Source: Helopsaltes ochotensis (taxonomy: Eukaryota > Chordata > Aves > Passeriformes > Locustellidae). Taken from it: a DNA stretch of 64,000 nt. How positions within the stretch are numbered: the stretch's first letter is position 1; each line of letters opens with the position of its first letter. The stretch spans positions 256,164 through 320,163 of the forward strand of contig VXBM01000765.1 of NCBI GenBank assembly GCA_013400155.1, read 5' to 3'. Position numbers and translations under genes: made by a program. Under the pieces are notes generated by a model that was given only the letters and a program-made list of their open reading frames with translations, made no database searches and had not been told where the DNA came from. This document shows positions 49,501 to 61,784 of the stretch, one piece after another.

Positions 49501-52500
49501 CATGTGACCAGTGGCTGGGAGGGCATTGCAGACTGCAGCAGGTACCCTCAGCAGATGGCAAGTCACTGACAGCTTTGGATGTTCTAAATTAAATGAATCA
49601 AGACACCACTTGTTCCAAGTGAGTGGGTGTTTAATCACATTCGCCCTCTCTGTTGTTGAGAGATAATGTTGATTTTGGTAATAAAAAACATGAGATTTGT
49701 GCAGAAGAGGGAAATGTGTTTGAAATTCAGAACAAAAGGTCGATTTTCCACTCATAATCAACTCTGCCATTCACCTATCAAATCACATTTGAAATAAAAG
49801 AATTTTTTGAAGGTAGAAAAATCTGGCAGTTTCCACTGTGAAAATAAATAGGTTGTTATAAGGCTGTGTGCAACTGGTCCTTTCTGTTACTCAGAAATAC
49901 AGTACAGATCATCACCTCTGATCTTAAACCTTTAGGTTTTTCAATCCTTGTGCCAAATTTCCGATAAAAACGTGAATCATTGCCATGTTAATTGTGATAT
50001 GAAGCATCAAAACACTGATTTCTACACATCTATGTCATTAATCTCATGTTAATAAGAGATATTTGAACATTATTCCTTCATATTTTAGCTTGCATGATAG
50101 GCAGAATATGAATGCAAAGTCTGAATAAACAGTTATAAATCCGAAATGAAAAATTCATTATGTCCTTTTCCACATGTGTTCACATACATGGAAAATTGAG
50201 CTATCGTCTTAGAAGTCTTTGGCCTTGAACAGCCATCAAAGGGATGGGTTGCATGATCAGGAGCACAGCAGACTACTCACTGTTACTCAGAGTTCTCTTA
50301 ATTGGGTTTTCCTCAAGGAAAGCAATTCTGTTTAATGACATAAATTGACAAGAGCTGCTACTTGTGCATGACAGCAATATCAAATATTCTGCTTGATGGC
50401 AACATTTGGTCAGTACTGAGGAGCAAAGTGGTGTTTTACCAGGTGTGGCTTAGGCAGAAAATACTCATCTCTTGTCTTTTATCAAATAAGCTCTCCCAAA
50501 AAGAGTAAAAAATGCAAGACAAAAAAAAAATTAAACGCAGTGAATATTTTATAAATTTAATTGATATTTTATTTTGCCTTTTTAGACTTATCTGCCATGA
50601 ATTCTTCCTACCACGTGTGAACATGCTGCATTCAAATCAGTACAAAATAAATTGCTTTTCCTTTAAGGGAGATAATGGGATCCACTGTAGTGTCCCAATT
50701 AAGAGAATTCTCACGTACTAATTTTATGCCGTCTAATTAAGGCTCATTTATGACTCTAGGAGACTGGCCTGGACTTGTGGTGAATAGCAAAGACTTTGAA
50801 CCTCCAGTGCTGGAGATGTTCACCCTGCTAGGTCATAAGCAGCCTTTAGATCTCCCCAGCGCTTCCCAGCAGCAGCTGTGCTGCAGGCGGGGCAGATGCA
50901 GACAGATGTGCAGCCCCCCCTCCTGAGGCTGCCCTGCCCCAAACTCAGCAGCCCCTGGCTCTGCCGGCTGAGCCCAGCACTGGCAGTGCCTTTCTGACAG
51001 CCCCAGAGTAAAACCCTCTGAGGGGGTCTGGAGGGAGGGGGAATGACCTCTGACAAAGACCAAGCCCCTGGGGACACAAAGGCTCTCTCTTTGCCAGGGA
51101 TGCTTTCTAGAAATGAACCTTTTTGTGATAAAAGACCATAAACAAACGCAGTGTGCTCAGGAAAAAGAGCAACCCCAGGTGACCTGTTTGCCGTCACTGT
51201 GGTGTAATGTCCTGCACATTGCTGAGGTACTGCCCCAAAGAGCCCATCTGCTGTGCATGGAGAGCAGTGACAGGGGTTTGTTGTATGTCTGTGTTGGAGA
51301 CAAGGACAGACGCTGAAGGAAACCTTCCAAGGACTTCCCTGGCTTGGAAATGTGCCCCAGGGTGCCAGGTAACTGCAGCCAGCATGCCCTTGGCAGGACG
51401 GAAAGTAATGTTTTCAAGAGGATGAACTGCTCCTGAACAAACTCTCTGATGTACTAAGGCACAAACAAGCACTGATTCAAAATCAGCCACTAGTGTCTTC
51501 AGTCCCAAACTCTTTTCACCAAGTGGACAAATTTATGGGAGCCCAAAGAGATCGTCACTGGCCACAGTTTCGAGTTCTCCCTGTGGAAGCAGCGGCAGTG
51601 AGTGTTACTGCTAGAGGACACGTGCATACATGTATTGAGGGTACGGCGATACACAGACATACAGACATACAGGCTCTTTGGTGTTAGGGAGCCGCAGGAC
51701 AGAGCACTCACCCCACAGGGCTGTTAACCTTCCCAGCATCAGCAGGTGCATTTACTGACGTGTGCTGTGCCAAGGAGAGCCCTCGGAGCTGAGAGCTCCA
51801 TTTCCCCAGGCTCCGTGTGCCTCTGCAGCTGCCTCCAGAGCTGTCATTACTGAGTGTCTGACCAGCCTCCTGCTCCCACAAAACTCATTACCTCCTCTGG
51901 ACAATCATTTCAGCAAAGAGCAGAAAATACTATGGGACTAGAAAAAGAAAAATGAGAGCTGGTGGACTTACGAAGATTAGATGGGTTTGTTAGACAGGGA
52001 ACAAAATCAGGTTTCGTGTTAGGAAAGGAAGAAAGAAGAGGCACATTTCTAATCTTAATTTTAGCCCCTTCTGGAAAGGCTGTAACGGGTTTGGAGGAAA
52101 ATGCTCTCCTCATCAAGTTTTCTACTGCTTCAGTTGAAATTCCACTGGGTAGTCTGGAAGCATGCTACAGAGACCTGATACATTAATTTTTATTTTATGT
52201 TATAAATAAATAATGTTATGAAATAAGAGTAAAATGCAAAGTTAAATATCTGTGTTTACAGTGCACATGTAAGAATTCGTGGGCAGAAATGGAGAAGCTG
52301 TCAAAGCACAGCAACCCAGATGCAACGGTCTTGCTGTGACACTTCCTGCATTTTTCAAGCATGATAGCAGGGAAGGAAAGATAGCCCAGGGAGAGAAAAT
52401 GCACCATCTATTACAGCTACATTTCCTATAAGAATTAAATACAACAAAAATCCTAACTATCCTGGAACAGTGAATCTTCTCTTTCTCCACTTGGTGTAAC

Positions 52501-55367
52501 ATTAAAAGGAGTACAAACTGCATCAGCATCATGTTATTATAAACCTTGTATCTGCTGCAAGAGATTCAAAGGGTAACTTGCCTTCCAGCACACTTGTTAC
52601 CCAGGAATATGTTTTTGTTAGTGCTGACTCTAAGTCTCTACTTATAAAAAAAACGTAATTCCACTACTAAAAGATGGCCCATGACTGTTGTTGTTGCTGT
52701 GCTTTGTTATGCTGTGAATCCAAAGGAAGGTTCATACCTTGCAATATTTCCCTTCCCTCTTCCTTGAATATATGGAAAGCCTACTGAAAATACCTAAATT
52801 GGCTGCCTAAAGAGAGACAAAACAAGTCCTCACAAAGCACAGCAATAAAACTCACCACAACTCATCAGTAACCCTGTTGGTATCTTATGTCTGTGGGAGC
52901 AGTACAGCACAGAAATATCCAAAGGCAAAGAAGCAATACAACTCCAGTCTATAAATAACCAATAGAGATTCTCCTCCAAATCTCCATGCCCATGCTGAAA
53001 ATGTCCTGTTCTAGATATTTTCTTTTAAGATTTTAAACCTGCTGGAACAGACCTTTTCCCTGGTGCCCCATGTTAAAGGGGCCTGACCTCCAATGATTCT
53101 GTGTCAGGAAATCCAGCTGAAGGTGAGGCTGGAATTTGGTGAGGGCAGTCAGTAACTGCAGGTTTTGCTTGCCTTTGCTGCAGGAGAATTTACATGTTAC
53201 AAAATAACTGACTGGACTCCCAAAAACATCTCATTGACTTTCAGGTCAAAGGTATTTGTGGTCTTAAACTACTTAAGTGCTTTCAGAAATCCAGCACGAG
53301 TCTGTAAATCAGATTTGTTCTGTCCAGTTTGCCCGAGAGGCAGCACTTTCAACTTTTCCACGTCCCAGAATCAGCAGTCACCTCAAGTACCTCCTTTCTT
53401 AGACAGAAAGTGAGAACTGTCTGAATTAAGAAACCTGTAATACTCAAAACTTCTGAGAGTTGTGTTTCACGTATGGCATATGACTACTTTAAATGTTCTT
53501 GCTAAAAATAAATATTAGAAACAATTTGTTGTGAAATGGAAAAACAATTAAATTGCTAAGTTTCAATTCAAATCTTTCCCTTGCTAAGAGAAAAACCAAA
53601 ATTAAATAAGAGATAAGAGTAATGTTCCCATCCTTGCTATGAACCTCAATGATTCTGTGATGACCACTGTGCCAAGGACGGCATGATGTAACAACCTAGG
53701 CAAAAGCTGCCCCCCCTGCCCTGCTGGTCTCCAAACACTTGAAGCAGAACTGCCCTTCCTCATCTCATCTCCTGTGCCAGAAGCACATCTCATTTCAGTC
53801 TGTGTGTTAAACAATGCCAATATTTTCCACGAACTTCCAAGGAAGACAAGGTACAGTCAGAACTCATGCAAAGCTTTGAACTTCTGTAGCATCAAAAGTA
53901 ACAGAGAAGCAACACAAAGAATTGCAATTCTTACCAGCTTTCGTCAGTCACAAGTACTGGACATGAAATGTAATTGGCAGGATGAGAGAATTTCAGATGA
54001 ATTCAGAGATTGCCAAGAGAGACAATTAATAAATTCCAGATAAGTGCTTACTACAGCTCCGTCTCACCCTCTGTTCCCAGGGGGTTTCCTGAGGTTGCCA
54101 TCCCTCTTGCACAAAGCTCTTCTTACCACAGCATGTCTGGTTCAATCATGTGCAGCTACTGTAAAACATATGTGCAAAATCCCTTAAAAGAATCAGGCAT
54201 CAAAATGCCTTTTAAAATTGGGCCAAAACATATAAAATTAAGTCTTCCATCAGAATTCCTACCACTTTTAAAAAAACCAGGGATTATATTCACTAAGTGA
54301 ATTACAGGATTATAAATGGAAACTGATAACTGCAATTATATTTGACAGAAAACAAGCTTGAAAATGCATAGGGATATTATATGAGGCTTTCTTTGTATTT
54401 CCTCCCCTCCTTTTCCTTGTAATGAAGAAGATGCTACTGGCAGGTGGAATTAACCACGAGCTGCTTTGAATGCTTTTAGTCTGTCACTTGGCTTTACCCT
54501 CAAAAGCTGACACTGAAAGCAAGTCCCTTCTAATAACCCCACAACATATTTTCTGAGTGCTCTGCTCTCTAATCACAACCATGGGCACTTTCCAAATGAA
54601 GCCTGACAGAGCTTAGCCTGTCACTGGCTCTTTAAATACCAGCTGAACAAAGTCTCTCTACTGCCCCTGAACTTCAGGGAGGGAAAAACTTTGCTTTTCC
54701 CCAGTTGCAATGTGTGAAGGTCTAGAATGACTGACATGATTCTCCCACTCTACCCTGCCCTCACAAGGCCCCATCTGCAGGGCTGGCTCCAGGTCTGGGG
54801 CCTCCAGCACAACACAGGCACACACACATCTGTGTTGGAGGTTTGTGCACGAACAGGACGGAGCCACTGAGAGATACTCCCCAAACTTGTATTGCAGCAT
54901 CAGCCTCATAACAGGGTTTGAGACAGTTGAGAGATGGCAACAGCTCACGTCTTGCCAGCAGCAGCCAAGGATTTCTTTGTTACAGGGCATTTTAAAGGTT
55001 TTCCAGCCAAAATCATATTGCTAAAGCTTACAGACAATTGTTCTAGCCAATGACTAAAAGCACACATACACCTGCTTCAAACAATGCTTGCTTGTATGCT
55101 GTTTACTAACAATAAACAATACCCTTATTAAGCTTAAAACCTTCCACTATCTTGCTGGGCATATTTTTCTGCAATCTTAAGGTCTATCCTAGCCAAACCT
55201 AAAACTCAAACTATTGTTTCATGTCCTCACTTGCTGTATTATTGTAACTTTTCCTACTTTCAAGCTTTGCGGTTGCAACTAATTCTAAAGTCTACAGCTC
55301 TATCTGTTTCTGGGGCCTGCTTTCACAGCTTTCTGAAAACCTTCTTACCTTTAATATTTCCCACAGC
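46504..55367. other. Unique stretch, no gene recognised
   Basis: No gene is supported. GC-richer patches occur at 50830-51060, 51590-51700 and 54660-54830. AT-rich, enhancer-like words occur at 49960-50150. A small 8-bp repeat (ACAGACAT) lies at 51653-51672. Around 53636-53663 and 53090-53115 the strings AATGATTCTGTG loosely recall a CR1 end but are too short to call. About 54900-55130 has an LTR-like flavour (ACAATAAACAATACCC at 55109) without definable borders. Confidence 0.5.
51653..51672. repeat. 8-bp tandem repeat (ACAGACAT), about 2.5 copies
   Basis: Two perfect ACAGACAT units and a partial ACAG. Confidence 0.8.
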
Positions 55368-55770
55368 AAGGACCTGTTGGACCAGGTCCAGAGGAGGCCA
55401 CCAACATCATCGGGGGACTGGGGCACCTTTGCTGTGGAGCCAGGCTGGGAGAGCTGGGCTGGTCCAGCCTGGAGAAAAGAAGGCTCCAGGAAGACCTCAT
55501 TGCCACAGTCCAGTGCTGAAAGGGGGCTTATAAAAAGAGGGAGAGGAACATCTTAAATGAGCACATAGTGATAGGACCAAGGGGAATGTTTTAAAACTAA
55601 GAGAGGGGAGATTTGTATTAGATGTAGGAAAGAAATTCTTTACTCTGAGAGTGGTGAGGCCCAGCACAGGTTGGCAGAGAAGCTGTGGCTGCCACATCCC
55701 TGGAAATGTCCAAGGCCAGGTTGGATGGGACCCTGCCCGTGACAGGGGGGATTGGAACTAAAGGAACACT
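55368..55770 (+). mobile_element. CR1 LINE 3' region, plus orientation
   Basis: Contains CR1 landmarks in order: GGTCCAGAGGAGGCCACCA, CAGCCTGGAGAAAAGAAGGC, a TAAATGAGCACATAGTGATA-like decayed middle, GGCAGAGAAGCTGTGGCTGC, and CAAGGCCAGGTTGGATGGGA. It is more diverged than the copies at 34.3 and 62 kb and lacks a clear ATTCTATGATTC end. It is 5'-truncated. Confidence 0.87.
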
Positions 55771-56945
55771 TCTGCTCTATTATTGTCTTCTCAGGAAGCT
55801 TAATTAAAGTGAACACTGTTGACTGCATCACATTGGAAATATCTGGAATAAATCTGGGAGTTCTGACTCCTGAAACTCCTGAAACCAGTCCGTCCTCCTT
55901 TTTGGTCACCTGCATTCAATTCCTATTGGAGTATTTAACGTGGTATCAGCTAACTAAGCCATGCAGTGTTGAGACTTCTCCAGGTGTTGAGAAGGGCATG
56001 AGATGTTCTTGTGGTGGACCTCAATCCCTGCAGAACAACTTACCCACAAGAGTGTCTGTTGCTGTACCAAACACTTCCAGAGGAATGGATGAGCCAGGCA
56101 GGACCCTGGAGCCAGGCAGCCCCAAGGCTGACACTGCAATTTTCAGCAGCTGTCACTGGCACAGCACTTTTTTCCCTTTATTATGAAACTTGCTTTAAAA
56201 CATGTGTCACAATTTATATCTGAAATAAGTGAACAGTGTAATTGTGCACTGTTCCACAGGAGGGACAGACTGCTGTGTGCCTGCCCGTGGATGCCATCAA
56301 AATACTATGGTTCACGTGATTTCCTCCTACCCCGATAGCTTCATGCTCTGATGGAAAACTGACACAAAACCTATGTTCATCATAAATCCTCAAACAGTAG
56401 TTTATTACTATTATGCTAGGGAAATGTTCCCACTTACCGAGGCTATCCAAGGATGGATACTGTGTGAGTCTTTCTGACAGCAACCAATAAAAACGTTCAC
56501 AGCCATGGCTGCAGAGATAAATCTGCACAATAGGCACAGCAGCTGCCAAAGGAGAAGTGTCCTGTGCTGGCCACAAACTGCTCAAAAAAAGGAAGGCAAG
56601 CAGGGATCAGCCCATCAAAGGCACAGCAGTGATACAACCAGAACTGCACAGAGTGGTTCTAACCCAAAACTTGGCTTACCATGACCCTGCTGGGCTCCCT
56701 TCCCACATATCTCTGACAAGCTCCCTTTCCTAGAGTGTACAAGGAAATCACTTATCAATTATATTTAATCTTCAAATAATATTATGAAATATCATATACT
56801 GAGCCTGCAGCAAAGAGGTGAGGTCACCTGAAAATTCGTCAATATAAAATGGCATTTCTGGAGGTAACAAAGTGCAGTGTCACCTATTTCAAGCCTCATG
56901 GTACAGAATATAGAAAATTGGAGGTTATGATCATTGATTAAGATT
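55771..56945. other. Unique stretch, no gene recognised
   Basis: Overlapping open frames at 55752-56186 (plus, 144 codons, beginning inside the CR1 tail) and 56214-56585 (minus, 123 codons) show no domain. No other repeat is seen. Confidence 0.55.
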
Positions 56946-56951
56946 GGAAAA
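56946..56951. repeat. Left target-site duplication of LTR at 56952
   Basis: GGAAAA precedes the LTR and recurs exactly at 57246-57251. Confidence 0.88.
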
Positions 56952-57245
56952 TGTCGAGATAGGACACAGGAAAGGACCACGCTCACATGCCGAGATGTCC
57001 GAGGCAAAAAGGGGAGGGTTTATTTACAAACTTTGGCATTTATAGAATTCCAAAAGTGACCATGGATTGGAGGGTGAAGTTGCCACCTTTCCAATCACAC
57101 TGGTCAGACCAACAGTCCATCAACTCTCTCCTCCTCCATGAAAGAATGAAAACAACCTCTTGTTTACATGAACGTGCATGAGAAACTCCATTACAAAAGT
57201 GCAAACATCAGAAGGCTCGTGGAACTTGAGAACAGCAGGGCAACA
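56952..57245 (-). mobile_element. Solo LTR, ERVK-like, minus orientation
   Basis: A 294-bp solo LTR flanked by a perfect 6-bp duplication (GGAAAA). On the minus strand it begins TGTTGCCCTGCTG (from 57245) and ends TCTCGACA at 56952. AATAAA is the complement of 57019-57024, 67 bp from the 3' end. It aligns end to end with 28833-29124, with many substitutions but few length changes, and more distantly with 6556-6902. No internal retroviral sequence is present. Confidence 0.92.
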
Positions 57246-57251
57246 GGAAAA
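57246..57251. repeat. Right target-site duplication of LTR at 56952
   Basis: GGAAAA is identical to 56946-56951. Confidence 0.88.
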
Positions 57252-58678
57252 GGTTTTAGCCCTTCACAAATCTGTGAATGGTTATCCTAACTTTTTAGAC
57301 ACATTTGCATTCAAAATGCAATTCTATCCTTTAAAATGAAAAAACCAACCAACCAGCCAAACAGAAATTAAGTAACAAGTATTTCCCCAGGCAAAACTAA
57401 TGTAGGGTGTGAAGTCTCTGGTGGCTAATAGGGTGCAAATACCATTTGAAGGTTTTCATGTGACTTGTGGTGTTCATAGCATGTGGTTAGAACTGAAAAA
57501 AACCCCCGCAATCCAAAGTTGGCAGCAGTGGTGGATGCATAATCTCTAGAAAAATAGTTCATAACTTTGGATAGCAACTGGAGCTCCCAAAATCCAAAAT
57601 AAAATTATACTCCCCCTCTTTTATTTCTTTAGAAAGGGTCCATTTCTTTTGTGTGCTTTTACCAAAACAAACATCTCGAGAGCTGTCCCCGGGCGGCAGC
57701 CGCGCTACACTCGCCTTCAAAGACTTCCTCTTCCTCACGACACAAGCAAGCAAAGCTGGGTGCAAACAGAAGTTCCCCAGAGATAATCTCGCTAAACAAG
57801 AGCTCCTAATTCTACTTCTCTTTATTTGCATCCTGCCAGTCACAGCCCAGAAGGGAGTGCTCCTGGTGCAGCACCCACCACACTGGGGGCACCCGCATTA
57901 AATCCAGCCGGGTGCTCAGCAAAGCAGACTGCGGTTCTGAACTGAGGGCTCTGCATCCTCCTTGCTCAGGAAGAGGCCAGACTGAGCTCAGAAGACACTA
58001 ACTGCATTATTTTAGTTTGTCCCACAGATCTGAGATTTCGGACAGGCATCTGCAATGTATCTCATTTCATCACATCTATTTTTCAGTCTGTCTGTTTGAA
58101 CACATTCATAAAAGATGTGCAACAGACACTGTCAAATTCATCAGCATTCAGGAAAACAAGTAAAATTCACTAATGTGTTTTGTTTTATTTTGACTGTTTC
58201 ACACAGCCTTCACCTTGTATATTCATTGACCTTTCAGCAGCTGCAGGGATCCACAGGCTCTGCAAGTCATCCCACTGGTACCAAAGATGCAGTTTGTACT
58301 GCAAGGGTTTTAACACTCTGACCTCTGCTTGGAGAAATTCATGTGCATCCACCCTTACCTAAATATTGGAGGTGTCATGGTGAATAAGAAGTTGGAAGAG
58401 AATTATTTGTTTTCACTTATAACTCTTTTCTTTTCTCTGAAGTTTCACATTAACAATCCAGAGATCTTTCTGTCAATCATTCAATTTTTGAGAAGTTTTA
58501 TTGCCACTGAACAAGCCTGGAGATTTTCAGACTTGCTAGCAGACTGCACCTGAGCGGGGGAAGCCTGCCCAGGCAGCATCAACCTGGACTGCTTCTGTAA
58601 GACCAGGGTTTCTTTTGCTCATTTAGTGGCCAGGAATATAAATGCATGGTCTATCACCCCAGTAATGAAATTTCACAA
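57252..58678. other. Unique stretch up to the assembly gap
   Basis: A short (AACC)n-like tract occurs at about 57342-57362, and a small GC-rich spot with CCCCGGGCGGCAGCCGCGC at about 57687. No gene is recognised. Confidence 0.55.
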
Positions 58679-58733
58679 NNNNNNNNNNNNNNNNNNNNNN
58701 NNNNNNNNNNNNNNNNNNNNNNNNNNNNNNNNN
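58679..58733. other. Assembly gap (55 N)
   Basis: A run of 55 undetermined bases. An apparent open frame across it (58626-58832) is meaningless. The gap may hide a simple repeat or a mis-joined end; its true length is unknown. Confidence 0.99.
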
Positions 58734-61410
58734 ACCAGCGAGAGGCTGCCTAAGATATCATCCTCAGTACTCTGTGCTGTTCTTTGCAGCAATTATTTTT
58801 TTTCCAAAACAGTTTTTAAGAGAGCAAAGTGATGGGTTTTTACAGCCCTTTCCTTGCAGCAAACAGAGACAGGAGTTCAGAGTCCATATTATCCCTGGCA
58901 AAGGGCACAGGATAGCCAAGGTCCTTCACACTGAATAGATCCAGAGCACAGACAGCTCTGTCAGCAGCACTGCCAGGGACACTCCAGCAAAACAGCAGAG
59001 ACTGGCACAAGCTGCCACCACAGGAGTCCAATTAGTGTTTTCCACAGCTTCAGTGAAATTTTTGCCAATGTAAATCCAAATATGCTGTATTAATTGTCAT
59101 TTCATTAGGATTTTTAATACCTTCTGAGTGGATAATGAAGAGAAGAGAAAAAAGGGAAATTAACTCCAGAAAATCTTGTAATATGGTCGTTGCTAACCAT
59201 GTGACCACCTTCCTTCTGTGACAGTTTTTTTCAACTAAATGCAAAGCAAACATAAATGCTGCCCTTGTTAGAGTCTTTCTAGAGTACCATAGGTACCCTA
59301 AGATAACAGAATAAAATTAATTTACAGCCACTTAAGGCTCTCCTGAAAGGAAAAGGAATGAATTACAGATGCAGGTGCTTTTCAGACTACAATGCCCAAT
59401 TCTACCCTTTTAGTTTTGTCACCTTTCAAGTCAAGCCTTTACCTTTTTCTGAAGGTGTGATAGGCAGCCACTTTGATCCCTCCCTGCTTGCGACATTCCT
59501 TTGTGCATTCGCAGCATTGTTCTCCATTACAAATACAGGCAAAATTGTAGCTTAAAAATAAATGAACATTGTGCAGCATGGGGAGCTGGTGTCAAAGTAG
59601 ACTGAATAGGTTTTTATTTAATACTGAAGTCTGTGCTTCCTAAAGCTCCTAGCTCAAAGCGTGGCAATTCAATGGCAAATTAGCACAAAGTAGCCTCATG
59701 TAGTAACTTTGAAAATTAGAATTATACGCCTTCTACCACACAGAAAAAAAAGTCTTGATGTAATGTATGAGACGTTTCCAGCTCTGATACCCTGGTGATA
59801 AATAAAAAATCCTCCCATACACACCCACCAAGCAGTATCACAGCTCAGGCAGGGCACACGTGAGCCTGAACCAAGCAAATGCCTCTGGCAGGGGGTGAGC
59901 TTTAGGGGAAAAAGGAACAGGACTGACTCAGAGTGGAGCAATTCACAGCACTGCTTCAACAAGAAGGAAATGTGTTGGTAATTCAGCAATGTAAACCCAC
60001 AAAGAGGAGTGTGGCATGGTAACAGCAACCTGATCAAGGCATCCAGGCTTGGGAAACCCTTCAATGGATGCCCTGGCTGAGAGAACACGGAGGGGTCTGG
60101 AGCTCAAGAGGCTTAAAGAACTAACTTAGCAGCAGAAAAGGTCACCAAGGGAAAACCATAGCTTCCACCTCTGCAGATGATCAACAGTGGTTCTGCAGTA
60201 TGATATTAATATAGTTTAATATAATTTAATGTCATTTACCCTGCTGCAAAGACACTGCAATCTGGTGTCCTTTCAAACCCTTAATGCATACCTGCTCACA
60301 GAATCTAAAACCTCTTACAAAGCTCTTGGTTTCTAATCTCAAATAACCTCCTGATTTGGAATACAGTCTATTCCACAGCTCCATTTTGAATCTGCTTGTT
60401 CTGTCCAGCCCCCGCTGATCCAGACCAGCCCCTCTGTGTTGCTGCTAAAGCATCGCTGCCCACCCCACACTGGTCCCAGCCCACCACACCTGCTGCTCCT
60501 CCAGCACCCCCAAAAGACTTGCAATCATAGCATCAAGTTATGGTTGACCTCAAAGGTGCAAAAATAGCCAGGTTGTGCTATTAATTCTCTATGTGAATTT
60601 GCAGCCTCCAGTGTTAGCAGCACCTCACACCACCCCCAGGCTTCTGCTCCTTCCACACGTCATTAATCCCCAGAATGTGCAGGGTTAAGCCAGGACTGAT
60701 CTCTGAAGAACATCATTAGTAATTGCTGATAATGTCCCTTTCAAGAGGATCTGTGGCAACCTTCTCTTTAGTTAGTTCCCCACAATCCTTGCATTGATTG
60801 GTTTGTATCTTCAAAAAGGAGAAACTACATGTGCAGCTATCCCACTATCAGCAAATGGCTGCTTATCTCTCCTTCTGTTTCTTTTAACCGACTGCCAGTC
60901 TTGTTAACTGACCATAAAATTACAGGGAATGGAATTAAAAATATAATCTTACTCCTTATTTGTTTGTAAAATCTGCAAAACCATTTTGATGCTCCTAATT
61001 TTGAAGATGGCTGCTCTTGACAGTCATCAGTTGGCCACTGATTTGGCCAACTTTATTTCTAATTTAAAGTTATTCTGGAATCTCTAATCCCTTATTTGAA
61101 ATTTCCATTACTGGGGGCTCTAATCACAATTGCCTTGGCAAGAAATATGTTTACACAGCTCCTCTCTGTTAGTGCCAGCCTAGGCAGACACTCCATCAGA
61201 AACACCTGCTTTCAGGACAGGAGATGCCTTTGCACACACACAGATGTGCACTCACCCACAGCCAAACCAGTATTAGTTATAGTGTCCCTTGAACCAGTGG
61301 GTCTTCCCTGACAACATTTTAAAAATCAGGATTTTTGGGGAGTTATAAGACATTACTGATAAAGTCAAAATGTTTTGTTGTTCTTCCTTCTTTTTTACCT
61401 GACACTTCGT
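58734..61410. other. Unique stretch, no gene recognised
   Basis: AT-rich sequence with short open frames; the longest is 59696-60088 on the minus strand (130 codons), with no domain. A possible CR1 scrap at 60523-60559 is listed separately. Confidence 0.55.
60523..60559 (-). mobile_element. Possible CR1 3'-end scrap
   Basis: AATCATAGCATCAAGTTATG, then GTTGACCTCAAAGG, resembles the complement of a CR1 terminus with a short internal deletion. It is too short to be certain. Confidence 0.3.
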
Positions 61411-61490
61411 TGGTTTGGGGTTTTTTGGGGTTTTGGGGGGGGGGGAGGTTTGGGGTTTTTGTTTTTGTTTTTGTTTGATGAGTAAAGGAA
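61411..61490 (+). repeat. G/T-rich tract with G-quadruplex potential
   Basis: Four G runs of at least four lie at 61417-61420, 61427-61430, 61435-61445 (11 G) and 61452-61455, spaced by T-rich loops of 4-6 bases. A (TTTTTG)n segment follows. The plus strand matches the usual four-run G-quadruplex pattern. The tract ends just before the direct-repeat copy at 61505. Confidence 0.8.
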
Positions 61491-61504
61491 CAAAATTTTT
61501 TATT

Positions 61505-61673
61505 CTTGATTTTTCTTTGGCCTGTTTCCATCTTTGGGAATTTTCAAAGAATTTCACTGTAGAATTTCTGGTCAGAATTACTTTTAGCTTCTTCAGGGGC
61601 AAGAGTAGGGTCAAGTCTTTTAATCCTAACATTGATACCCTCGCCATCAGACATCCAAGATATAAAATATTCA
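61505..61673 (+). repeat. Direct repeat, copy 1 (unidentified, 169 bp)
   Basis: Matches 62743-62925 in the same orientation, 1.24-1.25 kb apart. The last 80 bp (61594-61673 versus 62846-62925) align without gaps with three mismatches. The first part (from CTTGATTTTTC...GGCCTGTTTCC) is clearly related but more diverged and differs by about 14 bp in length. I do not recognise the family. It is neither CR1 nor one of the LTRs in this window. Minus-strand frames through the 80-bp core read GINVRIKRLDPTLAP in both copies, but this follows from the near-identity and does not prove coding. Confidence 0.85.
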
Positions 61674-61784
61674 TGCTTATAATACTTAGCTTAATAAAAT
61701 ATCTTTATTATGCCATATGAATCAAAGAGCTTGAACTCCATCCTTTCAAGCAGAAGTATCAGTATGTAACTCATTTAATTAACA
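61674..61784. other. Short AT-rich spacer before CR1
   Basis: About 110 bp of AT-rich sequence between repeat copy 1 and the CR1 element, with no feature seen. Confidence 0.6.

Noticed and set aside
53636..53663. CAATGATTCTGTGATGA as a CR1 tail
   Set aside because: Too short, with no upstream CR1 body.
58626..58832. Open frame spanning the assembly gap
   Set aside because: Nineteen residues are undetermined, so the frame is meaningless.
61273..61674. 133-codon minus-strand frame running through repeat copy 1
   Set aside because: It reads through the G/T-rich tract and the direct repeat. The second copy does not keep the same frame, and the segment has no known domain.
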